Below are positions 19,813 through 28,534 of a stretch of 64,000 nucleotides of DNA, one piece after another. Numbering within the stretch: the stretch's first letter is position 1; each line of letters starts with the position of its first letter. The position numbers were made by a program, and so were the translations under genes. The notes below the pieces were generated by a model. It did not search any database. It was given only the letters and a program-made list of their open reading frames with translations, and was not told where the DNA came from. The DNA is from Streptomyces eurocidicus (GTDB lineage Bacteria > Actinomycetota > Actinomycetes > Streptomycetales > Streptomycetaceae): contig NZ_LGUI01000001.1 in the NCBI RefSeq assembly GCF_002891295.1, positions 310,001 to 374,000 on the forward strand. Reading direction: 5' to 3'.

Positions 19813-20676
19813 CTATCCCGCCCGCTGCACGGCCACGTGCCGCGCCAACCGGTGCGGGAACGCCCGGAACCAGGCGAACGACAGCCCGAACCCGAACGCG
19901 AGGCACAGCAGCCCGCCCACCGCGTCCAGCCAGAAGTGGTTCGCCGTCGCCACGATCACGACCAGCGTCGCCACCGGATACAGCGCCCCCAGGACCTTCA
20001 CCCACACCGGCCGGGCCAGCAGGGCGATGGTGACGCCGCACCACGTGGACCAGCCGATGTGCATCGACGGCATCGCCGCGTACTGGTTGGAGACGTTGGC
20101 GAGGTTGCCCGAGGCCATCGAACCCCAGGTGTGGTGCACCAGGACGGTGTCCACGAAGTCCACGCCGTTCATCAGCCGGGGCGGGGCCAGCGGGAAGAGG
20201 TAATAGCCGAGCAGGGCGACGCCCGTGGTCGCGAAGAGGGCCAGCCGGGCCGCGGCGTACCGCCCGGGATGCCAGCGGTAGAGCCACACCAGCACACCGA
20301 TGGTGAGGACGAAGTGCAGGGTGGCGTAGTAGTAGTTCATCCCCACGATCAGCCACGTCACCGAATTGACGGCGTGGTTGACGGTGTCCTCCACGGCGAT
20401 GTGGAGGGTGTTCTCCACGCGCCAGATCCAGTCGGCGTTGCGCAACGCCGCGGCCCGCTGCTCGGGCACGGCGTTGCGCACGAGGGAGTACGTCCAGTAA
20501 CTCGCCGCGATCAGCAGCACCTCGAACCACAGCCGTGGCCGGCGCGGTGAGCGCGGCGTCCACAGGCGTGGTTTTCGCTGGGCGGCACCCTCGGGCGACA
20601 GCCGCTCCGCTCGCTCCTCGGTGGGTGGCGGGGCGGCCGTCCGGCCTTCCAGTGTCCTTACTGTCGCTTCACCCAT
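19813..20676 (-). CDS. PAP2-superfamily membrane phosphatase/transferase (Aur1/Ipt1-like)
   Basis: 287 residues from ATG 20676. Six or so membrane helices follow a charged N-terminus of 45 residues. The conserved AMPSMHIGWS and ATANHFWLDAVGG motifs supply the two catalytic histidines of the PAP2_3 subgroup, related to inositol-phosphoceramide synthases. The classic KX6RP motif is replaced, as is usual in this subgroup. It probably acts on a lipid phosphate or transfers a phospho-head group at the membrane; the substrate is unknown. Downstream it meets glnE head-on; upstream is the lacI-family gene in the same direction. Confidence 0.8.
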   Translation of the reverse strand: MGEATVRTLEGRTAAPPPTEERAERLSPEGAAQRKPRLWTPRSPRRPRLWFEVLLIAASYWTYSLVRNAVPEQRAAALRNADWIWRVENTLHIAVEDTVNHAVNSVTWLIVGMNYYYATLHFVLTIGVLVWLYRWHPGRYAAARLALFATTGVALLGYYLFPLAPPRLMNGVDFVDTVLVHHTWGSMASGNLANVSNQYAAMPSMHIGWSTWCGVTIALLARPVWVKVLGALYPVATLVVIVATANHFWLDAVGGLLCLAFGFGLSFAWFRAFPHRLARHVAVQRAG

Positions 20677-20712
20677 AGAGAAACAGTCTGCCAGAAACGC
20701 GCGGAGGCCAGA

Positions 20713-21747
20713 TCATCCCCAAGTCTGGTCTTGGGCCGGAGCCGAAGCCGTTGAACCACGAACCACCAATTCGGGCAGGAACACGAATTCGCTGTGCGGC
20801 GCGGGGGTCCCGCCGATCTCCTCCAGCAGCGCCCGGACGGCCGCCTGGCCCATGGCCGGGACCGGCTGCCGGATGGTGGTCAGCGGCGGGTCCGTGAAGG
20901 CGATGAGCGGGGAGTCGTCGAAGCCCACCACGGAGACGTCCCGGGGCACCTCCAGGCCGTGCTGGCGGGCCGCCCGCACCACGCCGAGGGCCATCATGTC
21001 GCTCGCGCACACGACGGCCGTGGCGCCCCGCGCGAGGAGCGCGGCCGCCGCCGCCTGGCCGCCCTCCAGGCTGAACAGCGAGTGCTCGATCAGCTCCTCG
21101 GCGTCGCCCGGCCCGACGCCCAGCTCGTCCTGCATCGCGCGCAGGAAACCCTCGATCTTCCGCTGTACCGGTACATACCGCTTGGGGCCCAGCGCCAGCC
21201 CGATCCGCCGGTGCCCCAGTGCGGCCAGATGGGTGACGGCCAGCCGGACCGCCGCCCGGTCGTCGGGCGAGACGAACGGCGCCCGCACCTTCGGCGAGAA
21301 GCCGTTGATCAGCACGAACGGCACGCCCTGGGCGCGCAGCCGCTCGTACCGCTGCATATCGGCGGAGGTGTCCGCGTGCAACCCGGAGACGAAGATGATG
21401 CCGGCGACGCCCCGGTCGACGAGCATCTCCGTCAGCTCGTCCTCCGTGGAGCCGCCCGGCGTCTGGGTCGCCAGCACCGGGGTGTACCCCTGGCGGGTCA
21501 GGGCCTGCCCGATGACCTGGGCGAACGCCGGGAAGATGGGGTTGTCCAGCTCCGGCGTGATCAGCCCCACCAGGCCCTCGCTGCGCTGCCGCAGCCGTAC
21601 GGGCCGCTCGTAGCCCAGCACGTCGAGCGCGGCCAGCACGGACTGGCGGGTGGAGGCGGCCACCCCCGGCTTCCCATTGAGGACGCGACTGACGGTTGCT
21701 TCGCTGACACCCGCCTGGGCTGCGATATCGGCTAGCCGGGCGGTCAC
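20713..21747 (-). CDS. malR: LacI-family regulator, MalR-like
   Basis: 344 residues from GTG 21747, with GGTAAGG upstream; ATG 21771 is an alternative that nearly touches aglA. The helix-turn-helix LADIAAQAGVSEATVSRVLNG is followed by a periplasmic-binding-type ligand domain with LVGLITPELDNPIFPAF, FVLINGFSP and SVVGFDDSPL. It resembles MalR/Reg1, the maltose repressor of Streptomyces, which binds CTTGCAG-type sites; such sites lie between malE and the amylase gene. It is the last gene of the malE-malF-malG-aglA block, about 25 bp after aglA, so it should be co-transcribed and autoregulated. Confidence 0.85.
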   Translation of the reverse strand: MTARLADIAAQAGVSEATVSRVLNGKPGVAASTRQSVLAALDVLGYERPVRLRQRSEGLVGLITPELDNPIFPAFAQVIGQALTRQGYTPVLATQTPGGSTEDELTEMLVDRGVAGIIFVSGLHADTSADMQRYERLRAQGVPFVLINGFSPKVRAPFVSPDDRAAVRLAVTHLAALGHRRIGLALGPKRYVPVQRKIEGFLRAMQDELGVGPGDAEELIEHSLFSLEGGQAAAAALLARGATAVVCASDMMALGVVRAARQHGLEVPRDVSVVGFDDSPLIAFTDPPLTTIRQPVPAMGQAAVRALLEEIGGTPAPHSEFVFLPELVVRGSTASAPAQDQTWG

Positions 21748-21772
21748 AGGACTGGACCTTACCGGTCGCATC

Positions 21773-23410
21773 TCAGACTGCCCACCAGACACAGGAATCG
21801 GCGGGCAGCCGGACCGTGCCGCCGGAGAACTCCAGGGCCCGGGTGGCGAGCACCGGGCGCCCCGGAACCGGCATCTCCACCTCCTTGTCCAGGGTGTTGA
21901 GCGTGCACACGAAACCGGGCCGGGACAGCGCCAGCACGCCCTCGGGCCCGGCCAGCCAGCTCATCCCGCCGTCGCCCAGGCCCGGCAGCTCCCGACGCAG
22001 CGTCAGCGCCGAGCGGTACAGCTCCAGGGTCGAGCGCGGGTCGCCGGACTGCGCCGCCACCGACAGCTCGGCCCACTCGGCCGGCTGCGGCAGCCAGCTG
22101 CCGCCCGGCCCGAAGCCGTACGGGGCCGTCTCGCCCGACCACGGCAGCGGCACCCGGCAGCCGTCCCGGGTGCCGTCCTGGCCGTCCCCCCGGAAGAACG
22201 CCGGGTCCTGGCGCACCTCGTCCGGCAGGTCCACGACCTCCGGCAGGCCCAGCTCCTCGCCCTGGTAGACATAGGCCGAGCCGGGCAGCGCCAGCATCAG
22301 CAGCGCCGCCGCCCGCGCCCGCGCGAGGCCCCGCTCACCACCGCCGTAGCGGGTGGTGTGCCGCACGACGTCGTGGTTGGACAGCACCCAGGTGGTCGGG
22401 GCGCCCACCGACCGGGTCGCCTCCAGTGACGCGTCGATCACCGTGCGCATCTCCGCCGCGTCCCACGCGCAGGTCAGGAACTGGAAGTTGAACGCCTGGT
22501 GCAGCTCGTCCGGGCGCACGTACAGCGCCAGCCGCTCCGAGGTCGGCGCCCACGCCTCGGCCACCCCGATCCGCTCGCCGTCGTAGGAGTCCAGCAGCTG
22601 CCGCCAGGCGCGGTGGATCTCGTGCACCCCGTCCTGGTCGAAGAACGGCAGCACCTGCGCGCCGATCAGCTTCGCCTGCTCCTTGCGGCCGATGTCCGGC
22701 AGCCCGGGGGCCTTGACCATGCCGTGCGCCACGTCGATCCGGAAGCCGTCCACGCCCAGGTCCAGCCAGAACCGCAGCACCGAGTCGAACTCCTCCCGCA
22801 CCTGGGGGTTCTCCCAGTTGAGGTCGGGCTGCTCGGGGGCGAAGAGGTGGAGGTACCACTCGCCCGGGGCGCCGTCGGGGCCGGCCGTACGGGTCCACGC
22901 CGGGCCGCCGAACACGGACTCCCAGTCGTTGGGCGGCAGTTCCCCGGCGGCGCCCCGGCCCGGCCGGAAGTGGTAGCGCGCGCGGGCCGTCCCCCCCGGG
23001 CGGTCCGCGAGCGCGGCCCGGAACCACGCGTGCTGCTCGGAGGTGTGGTTGGGCACGATGTCGACGATGACCCGCAGCCCCAGCCGGTGCGCCTCCCGGA
23101 CCAGGTCGTCGGCGTCCGACAGGTCCCCGAACAGCGGGTCCACGGCACGGTAGTCCGCCACGTCGTAACCGCCGTCCGCCTGCGGCGAGGCGTAGAACGG
23201 CGTCAGCCACACGGCGTCCACACCCAGCCCGGCCAGGTGCGGCAACCGCTCGCGGATCCCTCGCAGGTCGCCGATGCCGTCGCCGTCGCTGTCGGCGAAG
23301 GAGCGCACGTACACCTGATAGATGACGGCGCTGCGCCACCAGCCCTCCGCCTGCGGCGAGGAGGGGGCGGCGCCCTGGCTGCGGACGGAGGGCGCGAGGT
23401 CCTGGGTCAT
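21773..23410 (-). CDS. aglA: intracellular alpha-glucosidase, GH13
   Basis: 545 residues, cytoplasmic (no signal peptide). It splits glucose from maltose and short maltodextrins brought in by MalEFG. ATG 23410 follows AGGAC. GH13 oligo-1,6/alpha-glucosidase signatures are WWRSAVIYQVYVRSFADSDG, DIVPNHTS, DGFRIDVAHGM with nucleophile Asp226, VAEAW with acid/base Glu285, and VLSNHDVVRH. It is the fourth gene of the operon, 99 bp after malG. Strict alpha-1,4 versus alpha-1,6 preference cannot be set from sequence. Confidence 0.9.
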   Translation of the reverse strand: MTQDLAPSVRSQGAAPSSPQAEGWWRSAVIYQVYVRSFADSDGDGIGDLRGIRERLPHLAGLGVDAVWLTPFYASPQADGGYDVADYRAVDPLFGDLSDADDLVREAHRLGLRVIVDIVPNHTSEQHAWFRAALADRPGGTARARYHFRPGRGAAGELPPNDWESVFGGPAWTRTAGPDGAPGEWYLHLFAPEQPDLNWENPQVREEFDSVLRFWLDLGVDGFRIDVAHGMVKAPGLPDIGRKEQAKLIGAQVLPFFDQDGVHEIHRAWRQLLDSYDGERIGVAEAWAPTSERLALYVRPDELHQAFNFQFLTCAWDAAEMRTVIDASLEATRSVGAPTTWVLSNHDVVRHTTRYGGGERGLARARAAALLMLALPGSAYVYQGEELGLPEVVDLPDEVRQDPAFFRGDGQDGTRDGCRVPLPWSGETAPYGFGPGGSWLPQPAEWAELSVAAQSGDPRSTLELYRSALTLRRELPGLGDGGMSWLAGPEGVLALSRPGFVCTLNTLDKEVEMPVPGRPVLATRALEFSGGTVRLPADSCVWWAV

Positions 23411-23509
23411 GTACGTCCTATTCGATGGAGGGACGGGCGGGATGCGGTGCGGGCGGTGCGAACGGGGCGCGGCGGGGCCGTACGGGTCAACGACGGCGGG
23501 CGGACAAGG

Positions 23510-24379
23510 TCAGCCCTTGGTGCCGCCCGCGGTCAGCCCGGCGACCAGGTGCCGCTGGGCCAGGAAGAACACGGCGCCGGCCGGGACGGCGATCAGCACG
23601 GCGGCGGCCGTCATCAGGCCCCACTCGGCCTTCTGCTGGCCGACGAAGGTCTGCAGGCCGACCGCCAGGGTGTAGTGCTCCTCGCTGCTCATGAACTGGC
23701 TGGCGAAGGCGACTTCGCCCCAGGCGGTGATGAAGGAGTAGAAGCCGGTCACGGCCAGCCCGGGCCGGGCGAGCGGCAGGATCAGCCGCCAGAAGGTGCC
23801 GAAGGGGCTCAGCCCGTCCACCCGCCCCGCCTCGTCGATCTCGGCGGGAATGGTGTCGAAGTACCCCTTGAGCATCCAGGCGCAGAACGGCACGGAGACC
23901 GAGCAGTAGGTCACGATCAGACCGATGTAGGAGTCCAGGAGTTCGAGTTCACCCAAAATGTTGTACAACGGCACGATCAGCACCGCCATCGGGAACATCT
24001 GAACGACCAGGAAGGTCCACATCAGCGAGCGGTGGCCGGGGAAGCGCATCCGGGAGACGGCGTAGCCCGCGGTCGCGGCGACGAACACCCCGAGCACGGT
24101 GGCGCCCAGGGACACGATCACGGAGTTCCCGAACCAGGTCAGGAACTTCGTCTCGCCCAGGATGTGGGTGTAGTTGGACAGCTCGAAGCCGACGAACCGG
24201 GTGGGCTCCTGCCAGCCGTCGCGCCCGCGCAGCGAGACGAAGACGATGAAGAGCACCGGGAAGACGGCGATCAGGCTCGCGACCGCGAGCGTGGTGTGCA
24301 GCGCGACGGACGCGCCGCGCGACCGCTCGCCGCGGGCCTTCGCGGGGCGGGTGGTGCCGAGGGGGCTCTTCGGGCTCAT
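23510..24379 (-). CDS. malG: maltose/maltodextrin ABC transporter permease
   Basis: 289 residues with six membrane helices. The EAA loop (EIDEAGRVDGLSPFGTFWRLILP) docks the ATP-binding subunit. ATG 24379 overlaps the malF stop codon by four bases, so the two permeases are translationally coupled. No ATPase gene is present in the block; Streptomyces sugar importers of this type use the shared ATPase MsiK encoded elsewhere. Confidence 0.93.
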   Translation of the reverse strand: MSPKSPLGTTRPAKARGERSRGASVALHTTLAVASLIAVFPVLFIVFVSLRGRDGWQEPTRFVGFELSNYTHILGETKFLTWFGNSVIVSLGATVLGVFVAATAGYAVSRMRFPGHRSLMWTFLVVQMFPMAVLIVPLYNILGELELLDSYIGLIVTYCSVSVPFCAWMLKGYFDTIPAEIDEAGRVDGLSPFGTFWRLILPLARPGLAVTGFYSFITAWGEVAFASQFMSSEEHYTLAVGLQTFVGQQKAEWGLMTAAAVLIAVPAGAVFFLAQRHLVAGLTAGGTKG

Positions 24380-25350
24380 CGGGTGGCCTCCTGGCGGGCG
24401 AGCATCCGGCGGTGGAAGACGGCGAAGACCAGCAACAGGGAGAGGATGAGGATGCCGTAGGTGGCCGAGCCCGCGTAGTCACGCACGCCCTGGAAGGCGA
24501 GACGGTAGGCGTAGGTCACCAGGATCTCGCTCTCGGAGCTCGCGCCCTGCCCGATCAGCAGGTAGATCACCTGGAACATGTTGAACGTCCAGATGACGCC
24601 CAGCAGGATCACCGTGCCGCTCACCGGCCGCAGCCCCGGCAGGGTCACGTGCCGGAAGCGCTGCCACGGCGTCGCGCCGTCCATCTCCGCGGCCTCGTGC
24701 AGCTCCCGGGGTATCGCCTGGAGCCCGCCGAGGATCGCCACCATCATGAACGGCACGCCCAGCCACACGTTGACGGCCACCGCCGACACCTTTTGCAGGG
24801 TGCTGTCGCCCAGCCAGTCGACGGGGTCGAGGCCCAGGGTGTTCAGGAAGGCGTTGAAGATGCCGTACTTCTCGTTGAACATCAGCCGCCAGGAGAAGGT
24901 GGCGACGAACGCGGGCACCGCCCACGGCAGGATCAGCAGCACCCGGTAGAGCGCCCGGAACCGCAGCGGCCGGTTGAGCAGCAGCGCGAGCCCGAGGCCG
25001 ATCGTGTAGTGCAGCAGCACACAGCTCGCGGTCCAGACGACGGTCCAGCCGAGCCGTGAGTAGAAGTGGCCCTCCTGCCCGGAGAGCACCTTCCAGTAGT
25101 TGTCCAGACCGACCGACTTGTACGTCGCCGCGATGTGGTTGACGCCGATGGTGCGGCCGACGTTCGCCTCGTTGGCGTCGGTGAAGGACAGATAGACGCC
25201 CCGGCCCAGCGGATAGCCGACGAGCACGGCCAGGACCACGACCACCGGCAGCACCATGGCCCAGGCGTACCAGTGGGTGTCGAAGGAGCGCTTGAGCCGG
25301 GCGAGCGGGCCGGGCGGCGGGCTGCCGGTCCCGGATACGGCGGTGGTCAT
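24376..25350 (-). CDS. malF: maltose/maltodextrin ABC transporter permease
   Basis: 324 residues from ATG 25350. A short cytoplasmic N-terminus precedes six membrane helices; the EAA loop is LHEAAEMDGATPWQRFRHVTLPGLRP. It forms the membrane channel with MalG and receives sugars from the lipoprotein MalE. It lies 129 bp after malE, and that gap holds a strong hairpin, so malF and malG are likely made in lower amounts than malE. Confidence 0.93.
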   Translation of the reverse strand: MTTAVSGTGSPPPGPLARLKRSFDTHWYAWAMVLPVVVVLAVLVGYPLGRGVYLSFTDANEANVGRTIGVNHIAATYKSVGLDNYWKVLSGQEGHFYSRLGWTVVWTASCVLLHYTIGLGLALLLNRPLRFRALYRVLLILPWAVPAFVATFSWRLMFNEKYGIFNAFLNTLGLDPVDWLGDSTLQKVSAVAVNVWLGVPFMMVAILGGLQAIPRELHEAAEMDGATPWQRFRHVTLPGLRPVSGTVILLGVIWTFNMFQVIYLLIGQGASSESEILVTYAYRLAFQGVRDYAGSATYGILILSLLLVFAVFHRRMLARQEATR

Positions 25351-25388
25351 GGTGGGCGGCTTTCGTCCAGGGGAGCCAGGGAGGGTGT

Positions 25389-25421
25389 CGCCGGACGGAC
25401 CGGGCGCGCGCCCGTCCGGCG
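25389..25421 (-). other. hairpin between malE and malF
   Basis: A 10-bp perfect stem (25389-25398 with 25412-25421) encloses the self-complementary GGGCGCGCGCCC. In the operon mRNA it lies between malE and malF, where it could protect the malE message or partly stop transcription. Confidence 0.55.
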
Positions 25422-25479
25422 GGGGAGGACCGGGGACCCGGGGCGGGCCCGGGGCGGTCGTGGCGGGGAGGGACCCCGC

Positions 25480-26778
25480 CTACTCGACCGAGTAGTCCTT
25501 CAGCAGCGCCGACTTCCACGCCTTGGCCGTGGCGTCCAGCCCCTCCTTCGGCTCCTCCTTCAGCGTGAGGATCTTCGTGTAGTGCTGGAGCCAGTCGGTG
25601 AACAGGTCGCCGCCCTGCGGGATCGGCGGCCGCGGGTGCGCCTTCGACAGGGCTCCGTAGTACGCGCTGCGCACCGGGTCGGCGAGGACGGCCTGGGAGT
25701 AGGCGGACTTACGGGTCGGCAGTACGCCGATCTCCTTCGAGACGGCCTCCTGCTGGGCGGCCTCGGTCATGAACCGGGTGAAGAGGTACGAGGCGTCGAA
25801 GTTCTTGGACCCGGCGTAGACGACGAGGTTGTGGCCGCCGACCGGGGCGCCCGCGGTGCCCGTGGAGCCCGCCGGGACGGCCGCGATGCCCAGGTTCTCC
25901 TTGGCCTTGTACGCGTCGCCGCCGAAGATCTCCTTGGTCGCCCACGGCCCGTCGATGAGCATCGCGAGCTTGCCGTTCTTGAAGTCGGTCTTGAGGGCGT
26001 TGTAGCCGTCGGTGCCCGCCGGCTTGGGCGCGGCGCCGGACTTCACCAGGTCGACCGCGGTCTCGATGCCCTTGAGCGAGGCGGCGTCGGCGATGGTGAT
26101 CTTCTTCTGCGCGGCGTCCACCATGTCGCTCTTCTCGCCGTAGAGGAACGGCAGCGAGTAGTAGCTGTCGGGGCTGAGGCCGATGCCGGCGGCGCCCGTC
26201 TTGTCCTTGATCTTCTCGGCGGCCTCCTTGACCGCCTTCCAGTCGGCCGGGGGCTTGTCGATGCCCGCCTTCGCGAACAGCTCCTTGTTGTAGAGCAGTC
26301 CGAGGGTGTCGGTGACCTGCGGGACGCCGTACGTCTTGCCCTGGTACGCGGCGTTCTTCAGGGGGCCTTCGAGGAAGTCGGAGGTCTTGTCGAGCGCCGG
26401 TGTGCCGGTCAGGTCCTTGAGGTAGCCGAGCTGGGCGAAGCCGGGGGTCCAGCCGACGTCCGAACGCAGCACGTCGGGGGCGCCCTTGCCGGTGGAGGCC
26501 GCGGTCTTGAACTTCTGCTGCGCCTGGTCGAAGGGCACGTTGACGTACTCGACCTCGATCTTCGGGTACTTCGCCCCGAAGGCCGCGACCAGCTTCTTGA
26601 ACGCGGGCGCCTCGTTGGTGGCGTCCGAGGTGTCCCACCAGGTGACCTTGCCGCTGACGCCGCCCGGGTCGTTCGCCGCCTTGGAGCCGTCGCCGCCGTC
26701 CCCGCCGTCGCCGCCGCACGCGGTCGCGGTGAGGGCCAGCACGCCGACGAGGGCGGCGACCGATATGCCTCTTCGCAT
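25480..26778 (-). CDS. malE: maltose/maltodextrin-binding lipoprotein
   Basis: 432 residues from ATG 26778, which has AGAGGAG upstream. The signal ends in the lipobox LTATAC with Cys21 as the lipidated residue, followed by a Gly/Asp-rich tether. The mature part has the SBP_bac_1 pattern (KVTWWDTSDATNEAP, YNKELFAKAGIDKPPADW, AMLIDGPWATKEIF). It is the first gene of the mal operon and shares a 283-bp regulatory region with the divergent amylase gene, which contains LacI-type dyads. Confidence 0.93.
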   Translation of the reverse strand: MRRGISVAALVGVLALTATACGGDGGDGGDGSKAANDPGGVSGKVTWWDTSDATNEAPAFKKLVAAFGAKYPKIEVEYVNVPFDQAQQKFKTAASTGKGAPDVLRSDVGWTPGFAQLGYLKDLTGTPALDKTSDFLEGPLKNAAYQGKTYGVPQVTDTLGLLYNKELFAKAGIDKPPADWKAVKEAAEKIKDKTGAAGIGLSPDSYYSLPFLYGEKSDMVDAAQKKITIADAASLKGIETAVDLVKSGAAPKPAGTDGYNALKTDFKNGKLAMLIDGPWATKEIFGGDAYKAKENLGIAAVPAGSTGTAGAPVGGHNLVVYAGSKNFDASYLFTRFMTEAAQQEAVSKEIGVLPTRKSAYSQAVLADPVRSAYYGALSKAHPRPPIPQGGDLFTDWLQHYTKILTLKEEPKEGLDATAKAWKSALLKDYSVE

Positions 26779-26853
26779 ATGGATCTCCTCTTCAAAGAGG
26801 CCGACCTGTCGCGGGCGGCCCGAGCTGTGGAGGAAGCTAACAGGCTGAAATCT

Positions 26854-26873
26854 CTTGCGAAAGAGTTTGCAAG
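26854..26873. promoter_or_regulatory. MalR-like operator near malE
   Basis: CTTGCGAAAGAGTTTGCAAG is an imperfect LacI-type dyad with CTTGC and GCAAG ends. It overlaps a possible malE promoter on the minus strand (-35 TTCGCA, 16-bp gap, -10 TAGCTT at 26839-26834), so a bound repressor would block malE. Confidence 0.6.
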
Positions 26874-26921
26874 GAGGGAATCGCGAGATTTCCGGGTTGT
26901 AACCGGACCGTGTCCCAAGGG

Positions 26922-26950
26922 TTGACCAGGGCGGAGGGGGCTCGTACGGT
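26922..26950 (+). promoter_or_regulatory. sigma-HrdB-type promoter of the amylase gene
   Basis: TTGACC (26922-26927), a 17-bp spacer and TACGGT (26945-26950) fit the vegetative promoter consensus. The start point would fall near 26957, at the beginning of the palindrome. Confidence 0.6.
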
Positions 26951-26956
26951 CTCGTC

Positions 26957-26972
26957 CGGCAAGTACTTGCCG
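26957..26972. promoter_or_regulatory. perfect 16-bp palindrome operator of the amylase gene
   Basis: CGGCAAGTACTTGCCG is a perfect palindrome at the predicted transcription start. Its GCAAG/CTTGC halves match MalR/Reg1-type half-sites. Confidence 0.65.
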
Positions 26973-26980
26973 CCGTGCGG

Positions 26981-26992
26981 GCAATCTTGCAG
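26981..26992. promoter_or_regulatory. CTTGCAG motif upstream of amylase
   Basis: GCAATCTTGCAG contains the CTTGCAG motif (26986-26992) known from Streptomyces amylase promoters, paired with an upstream GCAA. It is a third regulatory half-site group in the malE-amylase region. Confidence 0.6.
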
Positions 26993-27061
26993 AAAGAACC
27001 TTCATGGGCCTTGAGGGCATTGCGCGTTGCCGTAGAGGCCGCCAACCCCCCAGGAGACCCC

Positions 27062-28468
27062 ATGGCTTCCCTCGGCATGCCCGGAATCGCCCGAAGAACC
27101 CTGGCGGCCGCCGTCGCCTTCGTGGCGGGCGCGGTGCTCGCGGCCCCCGAGGCGCGGGCCGTGCCCGCCGGGGCCCCCGGCCCGGGGGACGTCACCGCCG
27201 TCCTCTTCGAGTGGAAGTACGACTCCGTCGCCAAGGAGTGCGCGGAGACCCTGGGCCCGGCGGGCTACGGGCTCGTCCAGGTCTCCCCGCCCCAGGAGCA
27301 CATACAGGGCCCGCAGTGGTGGACCTCGTACCAGCCCGTCGGCTACCGGATCGCCGGCCGGCTCGGCGACCGGGCCGCCTTCGCGAACATGGTCCGCGCC
27401 TGTCACACGGCCGGGGTGAAGGTCGTCGCCGACGTCGTGATCAACCACATGTCGGCCGGCTCCGGCACCGGCACCGGTGGCTCCGCGTACACCAAGTACG
27501 ACTACCCCGGCACGTACCAGCGCCAGGACATGGACGACTGCACGGCCGAGATCACCGACTACCGCGACCGCTGGAACGTCCAGCACTGCGAACTCGTCGG
27601 CCTCGCGGACCTCGACACCGGCGAGGAGTACGTCCGGGGCCGCATCGCCCGGTACCTCGACGACCTGCTCGCCCTCGGCGTCGACGGCTTCCGCGTCGAC
27701 GCCGCCAAACACATCCCCACCGAGGACCTCGCCGCGATCAAGGCCCGGACCGCACGGCCCGGCGTCCTGTGGAAGCAGGAGACCATCTTCGGCGCCGGCG
27801 AGGCCGTCCAGCCGGACGAGTACCTCCGCAACGGTGCCGTCCAGGAATTCCGCTACGCCCGCGACCTCAAGCGGGTGTTCCTCGGCGAACGCCTCGCCTA
27901 CCTCAAGAACTACGGCGAGGGCTGGGGCTACCTCCCGTCCGGCCAGGCGTCCGTCTTCGTCGACAACCACGACACCGAGCGCGGCGGCGACACCCTCACC
28001 TACAAGGACGGCTCCGCCTACACGCTCGCCGGCGTCTTCATGCTCGCCTGGCCCTACGGCTCCCCGGACGTCCACTCCGGCTACGAGTTCACCGACCGCG
28101 ACGCGGGCCCGCCGAACGGCGGCGCGGTGACCGCGTGTTGGCGGGACGGCTGGAAGTGCCGGCACAAGTGGCCGGAGATCCGGAGCATGGTCGCCTTCCG
28201 CAACGCCGTGCGGGGGACGGCGGTCGGCGACTGGTGGGACAACGGCTACCAGGCGATCGCCTTCGGGCGGGGCGACAAGGGCTATGTGGTCGTCAACCAC
28301 GAGTCCTTCGCGCTGGGCCGCACGTTCCAGACGTCGCTGCCGGGTGGGGAGTACTGCGATGTGCAGAGCGGGCGGCGGGTGTCGGTGGGGGCGGACGGGC
28401 GCTTCACGGCGACGGTGGCTCCGGGGGCGGCGCTGGCGCTGCATGCGGGTGCGCGTACCTGCGGCTGA
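27062..28468 (+). CDS. secreted alpha-amylase, GH13
   Basis: 468 residues. It cuts internal alpha-1,4 bonds of starch outside the cell. ATG 27062 has AGGAGA upstream and begins a signal peptide to about residue 37 (ending ARA). GH13 motifs: [22 protein letters not shown] with nucleophile Asp213, [12 protein letters not shown] with acid/base Glu240, and [11 protein letters not shown] with Asp304. The protein ends after the beta-sandwich domain C ([12 protein letters not shown]), so it lacks the C-terminal CBM20 starch-binding domain of some Streptomyces amylases. It is divergent from malE and probably under the same sugar-responsive repressor. Confidence 0.93.
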   Translation: MASLGMPGIARRTLAAAVAFVAGAVLAAPEARAVPAGAPGPGDVTAVLFEWKYDSVAKECAETLGPAGYGLVQVSPPQEHIQGPQWWTSYQPVGYRIAGRLGDRAAFANMVRACHTAGVKVVADVVINHMSAGSGTGTGGSAYTKYDYPGTYQRQDMDDCTAEITDYRDRWNVQHCELVGLADLDTGEEYVRGRIARYLDDLLALGVDGFRVDAAKHIPTEDLAAIKARTARPGVLWKQETIFGAGEAVQPDEYLRNGAVQEFRYARDLKRVFLGERLAYLKNYGEGWGYLPSGQASVFVDNHDTERGGDTLTYKDGSAYTLAGVFMLAWPYGSPDVHSGYEFTDRDAGPPNGGAVTACWRDGWKCRHKWPEIRSMVAFRNAVRGTAVGDWWDNGYQAIAFGRGDKGYVVVNHESFALGRTFQTSLPGGEYCDVQSGRRVSVGADGRFTATVAPGAALALHAGARTCG

Positions 28469-28469
28469 T

Positions 28470-28514
28470 TCCCCTACCCGCCCCTTCCCGGAACCGGGGG
28501 CCGACGCCCCCGGT
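28470..28514. terminator. bidirectional terminator with repeat-element remnant
   Basis: A 9-bp stem (28493-28501 with 28506-28514; loop CGAC) lies between the convergent amylase and glutamine synthetase genes. The preceding bases CCCCTACCCGCCCCTTCCCG are the hallmark of the dispersed element, so this terminator derives from a partial copy. Confidence 0.65.
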
Positions 28515-28534
28515 CACGGAAGTGGAAAGGGCCC

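Noticed and set aside
16550..20563. 1337-codon minus-strand frame covering glnE
   Set aside because: Antisense shadow made possible by GC-rich third positions; glnE on the plus strand has full domain support.
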